DNA of 64,000 nt from Eutypa lata (taxonomy: Eukaryota; Ascomycota; Sordariomycetes; Xylariales; Diatrypaceae): positions 4,126,772 to 4,190,771 of the forward strand of contig JAKULF010000007.1 in assembly GCA_022661535.1 (NCBI GenBank), given 5' to 3'. Position numbers and translations under genes: made by a program. Positions 51,940-62,083 of the stretch are shown here, piece by piece. Each line of letters begins with the position of its first letter. Positions within the stretch are counted from its first letter, which is position 1. The notes beneath the pieces are model-generated. The model did not search any database. It saw only the letters and a list, made by a program, of their open reading frames with translations, and was not told where the DNA came from.

Positions 51940-53704
51940 ATGGGTGAAATCTACCACGTGGTGATGGGTCATGGACCCTTTCAAATAGCTACTCTAGCTA
52001 TCATCATCTTCACATCCATTCTCTTTCTAGTGTACCGGGCGCTATTTCCCGTACGCTACCCCCGAAATCTCCCGCGCCTGGGAAGTCGGGAGGGAATCTC
52101 GTGGAGTGACATGAGAAAGAAGTATCATACTGATTGCCTGGCGGTCTTCGACGATGCGTATGAAAACGTAAGTTACACCCGCCGTATTCTCAAGAATGAG
52201 CTACCAATTGACCTTGTCTGCGAGTAGTATTCCAAGAAAGGGCTCTCCGTACTCATGCCCGTGTTCGGCCCCCAAGATGAAGTCATACTACCACCGAGCT
52301 CGTTGCAGTGGCTCTGCAAGCAACCGGACCATATAGTTAGCTCTATGGAAGCACAAATTGATGGTATACAACTCCACCACAGTCTCGGTCACAAGTTTGC
52401 CTACGATCCATGGGGGGGCATGATGGTCAAGTCGGACCTGAATAGTGCACTGGAGACCGTATGCGCCGTCATGAACGATGAGCTGCGCCCTGCCTTCGAT
52501 GCGTGCTTTGGAACAGACGTAGATAACTGGAACGAGATCGATCTCTTTCCAGCATGCCGTACCATTGGTGGTAGAGCTACATTGCGCTTCACTCTTGGGG
52601 ACTCGCCTGAAGGACGACGGCTTTGTAAGTTAAGAATCTTGCAGCAGTATCGTATTGGTAAATGGAAATTGACATCGATGAAAATCAGGCGCGGATGAAG
52701 GGTTCCTTGGGGCCTGTTACGGTGTCCTGGATGGCATGTTGGATTTGGCTGGTGCCATGGCAACGCACCGCAAGGCCTTGAGGCCCTTTCTCGGCCCCTG
52801 GGCAAGCAGGCCAATGAATGGAAAGCTACGGGACCTCGAGAAAGGCTTTGAACCGCTCCACAAAGAAAGATTGAATCTCATCAGTCAGCTCGATACGGAA
52901 AAGGATGCGCCGGTGCCCCAGGATCTCATACAAATGATGCTGCAGTATGCTGTCAAGGAGCGGCCCCAGGAAGCACACAACCTTGGCGACATGACAAAGC
53001 GTCTCGCCGTTTCGAATTTCGGCACGATGCACCAGACAATTATCACGCTGCACAACATCTTTCTGAACGTGCTGGACTCGGACGCGGAATTCGACACCAT
53101 GGCCGTACTCCGCGACGAGGTAAAAAGGGTGCTCGGCGGCGACGACGATGACACGACTTCCAAGAACTGGACCAGGGCCAAAGTCTCGGCCATGACGCGA
53201 GCCGACAGTGCGAACCGCGAGACCATGCGCGTGAACTCGTTCATCGGCCGTACCGTGCAGCGCCTGATTGTCGCCAAGGAAGGCTTAGTAACCGAGGACG
53301 GGATCCGGCTGCCGCAGGGAACCATGGTCTCGATCCTGGCGCACCCGTCGCAGACGGACAAGGACGCGTTCGTGGACCCGCTGAAGTACGACCCCTTCCG
53401 GTTCTCGCGCCAGCGCGAGGCGGCAGCCGACCCGTCCACGGGGCGACCGGGCCTCAACAACCTGAGCTTCGCGTCCACGTCGGCCGACTATCTCCCCTTC
53501 AGCCACGGCCGCCACGCGTGTCCCGGCCGGTTCCTGGTCGACTTCGAGATGAAGATGATTCTGGCGTACGCCGTGATGAACTACGATATGGAGTTCCCGG
53601 AGAGCTACGGCGGCAAGCGGCCGCCGCTCAGCTGGTTTGCCGGCTTCGGCATTCCGCCCCTGGAGGCTAAGATCAGGGTCAGGAGGAAGAAGGAGGCTGC
53701 ATAG
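51940..53704 (+). CDS. Cytochrome P450 monooxygenase
   Basis: Three exons: 51940-52167, 52228-52624 and 52689-53704; 546 residues. The 60-base first intron (GTAAGT...AGTAG) removes an apparent stop at 52225-52227 and joins DDAYEN to YSKKGLSVLMPVFGP. The second intron (GTAAGT...TCAG) has 64 bases. Residues about 13-33 are a membrane anchor (FQIATLAIIIFTSILFLVYR), followed by the Pro-rich turn. The I-helix carries FGTMHQTI, the ExxR motif is Glu386-Arg389 (RETMR) and the heme-binding loop is PFSHGRHACPGRFL with Cys486. The FxxxHxT type I-helix is common in fungal P450s of the ent-kaurene-oxidase-like group; the substrate is unknown. All key residues are present, so it looks functional. It stands between AT-rich stretches with no biosynthetic core enzyme nearby. 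Confidence 0.88.
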
Positions 53705-55097
53705 CTGATGGGCTCGAGACTGATGTTTCCTCCTCTAGATAGCTAGCTAGCTGTGCCTTCCATTGGCCCGGCATGTATACTAGGTCGATAATTTGGTGCG
53801 AGGTAGTCACCGTGTCGTATTCTACCGAAATTGGATTCGAGCAACACTGACCGGTGCGCTATCTTCTAAAGTTAGTAGTTTAGACCATAGCATTTTGCTA
53901 GTGAAATCATATATTGGATCTATACGCTCTCATAGTGTTCAAACTAATAACGTTTGGACGGCCGTACTTGTAACGAAATCTAAGATGATATTATAGTAGG
54001 CCTATTTTTGTGCAGATTTGATTCATATACACGTCAGGCCAAATTAAATGATACCCTTACACGCGATAGTTCCAATAATACCTAGTTATTCGGTGATAAC
54101 GGGCGATTACTGTGTTAAAAATAGCAGAAACTTATGGTTATTTAGATTATACAATATGTGAATGCCGATTCCTTACGTATAGCACCTAAAGCTTAATTCA
54201 GCTTAATTTACGTATATGCATTTAGCATGCCATATTAACAATTAATTCCCTCCTATCCTGTTTCCTTACATGATTCATGTTTACATTAACGAATTAAGAG
54301 GCGATTCCTAACGAAGATACGACGCATGACGCACTAGGATTAGTAAAAGTAAGCCCTTTACTCTCCCGGGTCGAGGCGAGCCGGACCGAGGTATGACTTA
54401 GGCTCATTAAAATATTAGAATAGTCGCGATGAACATGAAAAACGGAATTTAGAGTCGAGATATTACTGACTAGAAGACACTAGCAATACTAGGAAATTAT
54501 TATTAAATTTATATGCGTGCAATAAATATAATATGTCTATAATTCAAGCAAGTAATTAAACTTAGTCGGAAAAAGAGAGTAGGTTATTCATATTCTTTTA
54601 TTTTATTCACAAGCTTATAAATAATCTTCTTGATGGCTTCTTAGCCCGATGAACTCATCGAACATCATTAATATTGAATAACTGGGCTTAGTTACTTGAA
54701 AGGAAGATAATCTACCCATGTTATGTTACTTGGGTTGATGTCCGTTTCATTAACTTCTTGTTTTTAGGGTACCTACTAGAAGCGGCCATTGCTATTGTAA
54801 TTCAAAGAACGGGATACGTCAATTGATGAAAGAAAGCCTTTCCACAGGTGTCCTTTAGTGTAGCCGGAAATGCACCAGAAAACTGAGGTACATCTGAGAT
54901 CAGGAGATGGGGTGTTTCCCTTCGTAAAAACTCCCGCTTTTCTTAGGGGCCTGATTACCATAACTTTCACTTTTTTCTTCACTTATTTCCCCCTTTTCGA
55001 ATCCTAATTGATGTTAGCAACAAGAATGCTCCTCGTTGCGCAATACCGATGAATCTAGTCCTCCTTACCGGAATGGATCGCGTCCATGCGGATTTGC
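53705..55097. other. AT-rich intergenic, no gene seen
   Basis: Strongly AT-rich from about 53.9 to 54.7 kb, with many stops in all frames. It may be old mutated repeat DNA; no repeat ends are visible. Confidence 0.5.
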
Positions 55098-56530
55098 TTA
55101 CGAATGAGTGCGACCTTTTCCACCGAAGAGCTTGTCCAACATATCTGCTGCTGACGCTCGCTTCGTAGGATTGACAACTGCCATCTCTCGAAGTTGGTGA
55201 AGTGTATCTACACTGAGCGCCTCTTGTACCGCCATAATCCTCAGGGAAGTCGTGGTTAACCGTTTGCTCTGGAATTGGTCTACATCCATTGCGTATGCAA
55301 GGGTGACAAAGAGTGACCCAACATCCATTTTCGGTGTCTGTTCTCCCGTAGTATCTAGCTCTGGGGCCATGTATGGTGTCGACCCAACTTGCGACTGTGC
55401 ATCGGTAACCGCGTTAGAAAGACCAAAGTCTGCTAGTTGGTACTCGTAGCCAGGAGGTGAACATGTATAAAGGATATTCTCCGGCTTGACGTTTCGGTGG
55501 ATGATGCACCGGTACGCGAGGTAATCGAGCGCCTGAAGTGTTTGGTGAAGCAGGGGCCTAGCTGAAGACTGGTCGCTTTTATAGAGATTTTTGTGTACCA
55601 GGTCCCCAACGCTACCGTGCTTGGGTTCCATTATGGTTTAAAGGTTTTCTTCTTCTAATTGTGACGATATATATCTTATAATGTTCTTTTAGTATTAGAA
55701 ATAAGTTGATGTTTAAAGAAGGATGGCTCGTGTCTTAAGCGTAGCTTACATGAGAAATACGGGAAAGAGTTTCCACCTCCCGCTTTAGCATGTGCCGTTC
55801 ACGGGACTGGATAGGAGGTGTCTTCACTTCCTTGATGGCTATACGTTCGCCAGAATCGACGTTCGCGGCCTTAAAGACCCTGCCGAATGCTCCTCTTCCG
55901 ATCTCCTCTCGCCTTGAGAACCTAATTATCCCTTCTTTATTGGGAGTATGAAACTCGGTGATAGATTGAGATGGTGCGTCGGTTGGCGGCTCGTCTAGGA
56001 CGGTTCTTATGTGGCGAGGATTGTCTTGTGGGTAGTCAATGCTCATGTTGGTCGCGAGCTCTTCTGCGTTATGCCAAACTATTGGGAATTGGTATTGATC
56101 GTACATTGTGCCGCCAAACCCGAATTCCAAGTTGACATATTTATCAACAACAACCCGGCGGAGGGGACGCCACATCTGAAATGGTAAGTATGGCTGTCTT
56201 CCCAAAAAATTGGGTCGACTTCGTGCTTGATCGATCCTGGAGCATAATCTCACCATCTCCGTATTTCTCGACAGAGCATTGGATACATGAGATTCTCGGT
56301 CCTTCTACCATAATATCGCCGCCGCGTCCGATAGTAGCCAGCGTGTGGCGTGACTCTGATCCTATATGGGGACCAATATCGAGGCCACATACCTCTATAC
56401 CATCTTGCGTAGCATCTGGAAAACCTGATACGTGGCGCTGGTTGTCTGGATGGTTCAGAGCCTCTAAAGCCTGATAATTAGCAGGCACAAGTGAGAAATA
56501 AGTTCCAGGGTGAGGGCTATCACGAGGCAT
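55098..56530 (-). pseudogene. Decayed FHA-domain protein kinase
   Basis: Minus strand. The N-terminal part (56530 to about 56200) matches a fungal kinase group with an FHA-like domain (IGPHIGSESRHTLATIGRGG, then EGPRISCIQCSVE). Around 56170-56205 the reading frame must shift by one base to continue into WRPLRRVVVDKYVN. The kinase N-lobe follows (EIGRGAFGRVFKAAN, IAIKEVK). An intron 55749-55686 (GTAAGC...AAAG) joins LSRISH to NIIRYISSQLEEENL. A TAA at 55638-55640 then stops the frame. The same frame resumes directly with TIMEPKHGSVGDL and runs through DFG (LADFGLSN) to a normal end at 55098. The catalytic loop reads HRNVKPEN, with Asn (codon 55491-55493) in place of the catalytic Asp. Three separate defects make it a likely pseudogene. 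Confidence 0.8.
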
Positions 56531-57279
56531 TCTGGAACGTTACGCAGCCAGTGTCTGCGGTGAGGATTTTGAATACTGGTACCTGAAAGATTGCCAATTT
56601 CTCCATCTTTAACCTCTCACTCTTAGGAGGGATAACTGAAGAGGATGGCTGTATGGCCAAACTAACATAGGGGGACGGCCCCCATAGCCCCGATAACGTA
56701 TATGAGTAACAGGCGCTTGGATGACTGCAGGTATTGTTCGGATATCGCAGTGGGATTTTATACAGTACCACCGAGGTAGGCAGCATTCCTGCTTGTCCTA
56801 CCTAGCAAGCAAATTTCAACCAACCATTTAGCCACCGAAACTTTCGCTGTGTTGGAATTTTTATTGAATGTACAAAATTGACATATCTACTTCATACACC
56901 TCTGTATAACAACAGTATTTTATATTACGAATTATCTAGAAGCAAAGCAAAAGGTATGTATATATATAAGTAATGTACCTAACATTCTTTTGCAAACTGT
57001 GTATATCTAAGCTCAAACTATAGTAATTGGTAAGAGAAATAACTGATGGAACTCGGCGAGCAGCCGTCGGAATGACGTTGTTCCCAAAAGTAATGTGTAA
57101 CGTTCAACAAATACATACCACGGAATATTGTACTCAACCCACTTTGCCATACAATGTGCCTGTCTTTCTTTCTCTTTGCCCTTTCTAGCTCTCGCCACGC
57201 TTCTCTTCAATATTTCCCAAATCACTAGTACTATCATCTCACTAATACATTACTGATACACTACTCCGTTATCTCAAGG
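56531..57279. other. Intergenic between divergent broken genes
   Basis: AT-rich. It probably once held the promoters of the FHA kinase (-) and the following ORF (+). Nothing else seen. Confidence 0.4.
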
Positions 57280-58818
57280 ATGATCTCTATTTCTATCAAT
57301 CCCCAACGCAACGTCTTTCCCGGCGTAATTAAAGCGCTCCAGAGATTACAAGAAGACCCCCAACAGCTTGCTCGCGAGAGAGATCAGCGCTACAATGAGC
57401 TCCCTCTGCCGCCTTCAGACTCGGGCGAGACGACGCTGCCCCCTTCCCCCGGGTCTCTCGTCGTTCCAGTCGTTGATATGACTCGTCAACGGGATGCCCG
57501 AAGGAGAGCTCGCTATAAGGCGACAGCATTCTGCCAGTTCCAGAGTCAGGCTAGGCGCGAGTCCGAGCGGATCTTCCATCAATTGAGTGGGGATCTTTCA
57601 GGGCGGAGACAGACACTACCATTTGATTACAGCATGGATTATCAAGCTAACGCCGAGAATAACGTTCGGAGTCGTTGGATAGAACAAGGAATATGGAAGG
57701 AAGAATGGGGCTAAGCTTGGCTCAAGGGCAGTCATCCGTCGTCTAGGAAGGGGTGTCCCCGAGGTGGCCCTTTTTACAACTCCTATAGCACTATCAACTC
57801 TCGCCCCCGGTCATATTTTCGTTGGGGCCACGAGAAATTTGACTTGGAGTCAGAACTGAGGCCAGGGTCAATGACAGAGACAGAATCACAACCTAACCTT
57901 CAGATTTTTGGGACTGGGGCTGGCCAGCCAGAACAACCAGAGCCTACTCCGCAACCGATCAAGTATAACCGACCGCCACTGGGATCGGTTCCCCAACGCC
58001 CTATTTTAAAGCCCACCGTTCGTAATCCTGAAGCTTCCCGTCCCTACCACCAATTTCGGTATCAGGTATCAAAGGAGCATGACTGGATCAAAGACGAGGT
58101 CGACCACAAGAGCCCCGAAAAGGCTGTTGATCTTGATGTCATGGCATATGAAAGCGTTAAGAACAACTGGATCGAAGATGGTATTTGGAACCCCAAATGG
58201 GGTAAGTTTCCAGGGATGACGTGGATCCACGAGGAACCCGAGGAAAAAGAGCCGGTGAAAGCTTCTGTTGCTTCTGATTCCGCCGGTGGACAATCTCTTA
58301 ATGCCGTTCACGGCATACAGAAGCCATGTGCTCCCCAGTACCCCACAGACCTTGTCAATGATGATTGCACCAATAACAACTCACTTATAGTTGCCAAAAC
58401 CGGCGATGTCACGCAGAAGCAAGTTGACAGGGAAGAGAGAGAAATAGCAAAGTGCCAGCCTACACCTATAGAAGGTACAGATGACTCGGGAGGGGGTTTA
58501 AGCCGGCTCTTTCGAAGTACACGCTCATCTAAGCAGGAACTTTCTCCAGAAATAGAAGACATGTCCTGCAGAATCAGGAGCGGTCGAATTGAGAAGAATG
58601 CCACACAGAGTACCATGATTTCTCGTAGAGGAACACAGTCCCGACATTCTACGTTGGCGGTCGCAGAATTAGCAGCTTCGAATCGTCGTTCAAACAAACT
58701 CAAGGCAGCGGCTGACTGGTCGCATAATATCTATACTGGTTCTACACAACCACAGCGCCAGTCGCGCAGAAGCCGAAGGCTAGCTCGCCAGCAACCTGAG
58801 CTTGGTATGTTGCAATAG
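57280..58818 (+). pseudogene. Conserved-looking ORF interrupted by one TAA
   Basis: A single frame runs from the ATG at 57280 to the stop at 58816-58818 (513 codons), broken only by TAA at 57712-57714. The 43 codons just after the stop stay open and read like protein (AWLKGSHPSSRKGCPRGG, then YSTINSRPRSYFRWGHEKFD). A motif occurs twice: NVRSRWIEQGIWKEEWG just before the stop, and VKNNWIEDGIWNPKWGKFPG at about codon 295. The C-terminal part is charged and ends QSRRSRRLARQQPELG. I do not recognise a named family. No splice sites that would remove the TAA were found, and the bases after it are not a known readthrough context. A CAA to TAA change would explain it. If the TAA is real, the product is a 144-residue protein. 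Confidence 0.65.
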
Positions 58819-59339
58819 CATACGGCACCGCCGGTCCTTGAACATGCGTTACAACGGCCATTAAGCACATGAAGTCCTGAACATCAAGTGCGTACAGCGG
58901 TGGACTAGGTATCGAATAAACTAACGTTGGATAGAGACACGAGACCTCGAGGAATTTATAGGTAGAGGCTGCAGAGGCGGTTAGAATAGTCAAGAGGTTA
59001 GACTAGTGTGTTAATATCCAAGAAAAGTTAAAAGTCAAGTCGTTCCTTGGGATGCCGCGATTGCGGCATATTTAACTGGAAGAAGTAGGGCCGGTCGGGT
59101 TACATATAATCCTGATTACAAGCTGTACTGTAGTTAAAACAACTTAAAAAGCTCGCTTCATGTGTGTATATATATATATTCTAAAGTATCAAGTTTCAAC
59201 ATTAAAAATTAGAAATAGCCCATTATAGCTGGACGGTTAATTGGCTTTCTTTAAAGCCTTCTTGAAATGCCTCTCTATTGCCCAAAACTTTCTCCTTTTC
59301 TACAACCACAATCCTCAGCCATCAAGCATTTATCTTGAC
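58819..59339. other. Intergenic, no gene seen
   Basis: AT-rich, with a short TA-dinucleotide run near 59167. No feature supported. Confidence 0.4.
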
Positions 59340-59721
59340 ATGATGAAGAGACAGGGCGATAATGCCTCCGGGGAGGAATGCTTCTCAGCCACAAAAAAAA
59401 GCAAGAACTAGAGCTAGTAGCTCCTGGGTTCTGTTACCCGTGGAGATCCGTCTTATGATCCTGAGGAATTCGAGCACATGACTATCCGACAAAGGAGAGT
59501 TGTTCAAATACTATTCGGGAAGGGAGGCCGGGAATATCTGCGTTCTTTAAGGCTCACGTTTTCATTCTCACGTCAGCGTCTGCCTAAATTCTAATCTTTT
59601 CATGATTGAGTCTTCACAACAAGCTCTAGAGCTCTTGGCAATGAGGCCTTATTTTCGTGTTAACGCAAGCAAATTTCGGCAGTGTTGGTGTATCCCACGA
59701 CGACGAAGGTATTCCACCTAA
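59340..59721 (+). pseudogene. Relic of a 2EXR/F-box-like protein gene
   Basis: The start MMKRQGDNASGEECFSATKK is followed by an A-run and stops at 59409-59411. In another frame, from 59431, comes LLPVEIRLMILRNSST, the hallmark opening of fungal 2EXR/F-box-like domains. That frame has TGA at 59479-59481 and TAA at 59548-59550 but otherwise stays protein-like (LSDKGELFKYYSGREAGNI, NLFMIESSQQALELLAMRPY) to 59721. At least one frameshift and two stops separate the pieces, and the length is short for the family. So it is a decayed remnant, probably not expressed as protein. Confidence 0.55.
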
Positions 59722-60227
59722 ATTGCACCTGCCAGTAGGCATAAGCTGAATACCAATACAGTAAATCTCGGAACACCGAAACACCTTAGACTTTAACGAG
59801 TATAACTATCGTGTAGGTAGTGCGCCAATGTCCACTTTTTAAGCTTGGGATAAAGGTGGGAGAAAAAAGAAAATAAGCGAATGCAGGAATAAACCCTCAC
59901 CCAATGTGTAATGAACCGGATCCACACTCGCTCATCCTCGGCTTAGCTAATTCTTCGAATTAAGCGCAAACCTATAATCAGCACTTTCTTTCTCTCAGAC
60001 ATGTATTCCACAATGATGCTTGATGCCACTCAATTGCTAATTAGACGTCGCAATCGAGCGAGCGATTTGCGGCGGTATAATGTCACGATCTTTGTGAAGA
60101 GGTAAGTAATAATAGCCTGGTCTATTCCCTATTCATAGCATACACAATGATCTATACAGGCTACCATGTTTTTTCCGAGTACCGCTAAAGATACCATGTC
60201 CCATGTCCCATGCCCCATGCATCACAT

Positions 60228-60908
60228 CTAGTAGGCGTACAGGAGGAGGAAGGCCACCATGAGGGCGAACAGGCCGGTAGCTTCGGAGAAAGCGAAACCA
60301 AGAATGGCGTACGAGAAGAGCTGACCTGTTAGGTGGAAAGAAAGAAGAGTGTCTGTTAGCTACGTGCACGCATCACAAGTAATGGGGGATGCTTGTCGCT
60401 GTAGGAGGAGGGAAGGGGAGGGAGGGTTCCATTAATTACCTCTCATGGCCGGGTTGCGAGCCACACCTTGGATCAAGGCGGCGAAGACGGTGCCGATACC
60501 GATACCAGCACCGGCAAGACCGACGGTGGCAAGACCGGCACCCTGCATCTTGGCAGCAGCGAGGATGGCCATGGTCGTGGTCTCGGCGACGACACCGCGG
60601 GATTGCATGGCGTTGCGGGCGATGGCGGAGGGCATGCCGGTGCGGGCGGCGCTGTTAAGGAGCAGGCCACCATGACGAGCGGTCGGCTGACGAGTCTGGC
60701 TGATGATGGAGCTCGGGATGCGAGCTGAATTGATTGGGTCGTGGTTAGATGGAAATGTGACGGAGAGAACAGAACCCATGGTTGGGTTTTGATGGATGAA
60801 AATGCGAGGTTGAAATGACAACAACTTACGAGTGGTGGACATGAAGCGGCTCGACTGGACGGCGCCGTGGCGGGCAATTGCACCGCTGACCTTCGTTGCC
60901 GAAAACAT
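60228..60908 (-). CDS. ATP9: ATP synthase subunit 9 (c subunit), nuclear-encoded precursor
   Basis: Three exons on the minus strand: 60908-60830, 60724-60440 and 60325-60228; 153 residues, close to Neurospora subunit 9 precursor (147). The first about 70 residues form the import leader ([20 protein letters not shown], Arg-rich, no acidic residues). The mature c subunit has [19 protein letters not shown] and [19 protein letters not shown], then after intron 2 [20 protein letters not shown] with the proton-carrying Glu, ending FLLLYAY. It forms the c-ring of the F0 motor in the inner mitochondrial membrane. Introns have GTAAGT and GTAATT donors. Filamentous ascomycetes carry this gene in the nucleus, unlike yeast, which supports the organism call. 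Confidence 0.97.
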
Positions 60909-62083
60909 TTTGATGGTTGTGGTGTAAAGAGGAAGAAAGTGGGATTGAAACGGAAGGGCAACTTCAATGAATGAATGTAAGGTACGGGTGTGCAGGAAAG
61001 GATAACAGCTTTGATGACCTTTGCCGCCGGTTTGTTGGAGTAGAAGGAGGAGAAGTTTGATTGAGGGATTTCAAGTTGTGCAAAGGTATGGGACATGGGT
61101 TTTGGTACTCGCCCACATAAGCGAGAATATATATATATAGGTATATATGTATATATTGGCATTGGCTAATGGCATGTACCTAGTGAATGTAGAACGTGAC
61201 AAGGGGTCTTGTTATGCTAGACATGCATGGAGGAGATATTCCGACAGCAGTGCTTTGTGCTTTCCAGGTACAGCCATCAAGGAACCGTTTGATTTCTCGA
61301 GTCCCTCTGGAGTTAATTTGAAGTAAGCCGACTCTTAACCTCAACCTCGATTCAGGCATTGAAGGGTTGGCTCATAATTATCAAGATACATGTACCGAGG
61401 ACGTGACGAATGCATGGTACGATATATGCAAATATCAAAACAAACTAAAGGATTAATGCTACCCCAATGCTACTCCAATGCTACCCTAGCCACCTACCTT
61501 AATCCTCTGGAATGCGTCGTATGCATCTAACTACTATAACTAGCCATTTGTCGCCATCTTTATTTATAATTACTGACCTGATCACCATCGTATATCGTCA
61601 TAAGGTGTCGGGCAGTATAGTTGACTTGCAAACATCAAGCTCGATATAGGACGTCTTGTAGATGATTAATTGACTTCAGGTGAGTGGATTGAAGCCCAAG
61701 GCCCGCCGTGGGGACCCCAGATTTCCTCATAATCTAACGTTAGCAATATCCGGGGTCCCGGCGCTACGTTTTACAAAGCCCCGCAATGCCGCTTTAAAGG
61801 TGGTGCACAGTATCCTAAGACAGTAGCCAACACCCCGCACAGTCTTCGTTGTTTTTTTCTTCTTAAAAAGAAATAGTGCCATTCATCCTTCATGCCAATA
61901 CCAAGTTGACAAAATATAACTGAATAATTTACAAGCTTATGTCAAAAATATTCAAGTTCTATAAAGATGCTATAAAGATACTCGAAGGTGACGAGATGCG
62001 GCATAAAAGGAAGAAAGGACTAGGGAATTCTCTCCCATTTCGGACTTGTTTTTGCTTGTGGGTACTCACGTTACCTCTAGATT
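60909..62083. other. Intergenic, no gene seen
   Basis: Holds the ATP9 promoter at its left end and the dihydropyrimidinase 3' region at its right end, plus a three-unit tandem repeat at 61455-61487. Confidence 0.5.
61455..61487 (+). repeat. 11-bp tandem repeat, three units
   Basis: Three near-identical units AATGCTACCCC, AATGCTACTCC and AATGCTACCCT in direct succession. Confidence 0.85.

Noticed and set aside
45083..53704. Secondary-metabolite cluster (transporter fusion plus P450)
   Set aside because: No polyketide synthase, peptide synthetase, terpene cyclase or other core enzyme in the window.
55638..57714. A-to-I RNA editing to rescue the in-frame stops, as known for UAG codons in Sordariomycetes
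   Set aside because: Both stops are TAA and would need two edited bases each; the kinase also has a frameshift. cDNA would settle it.
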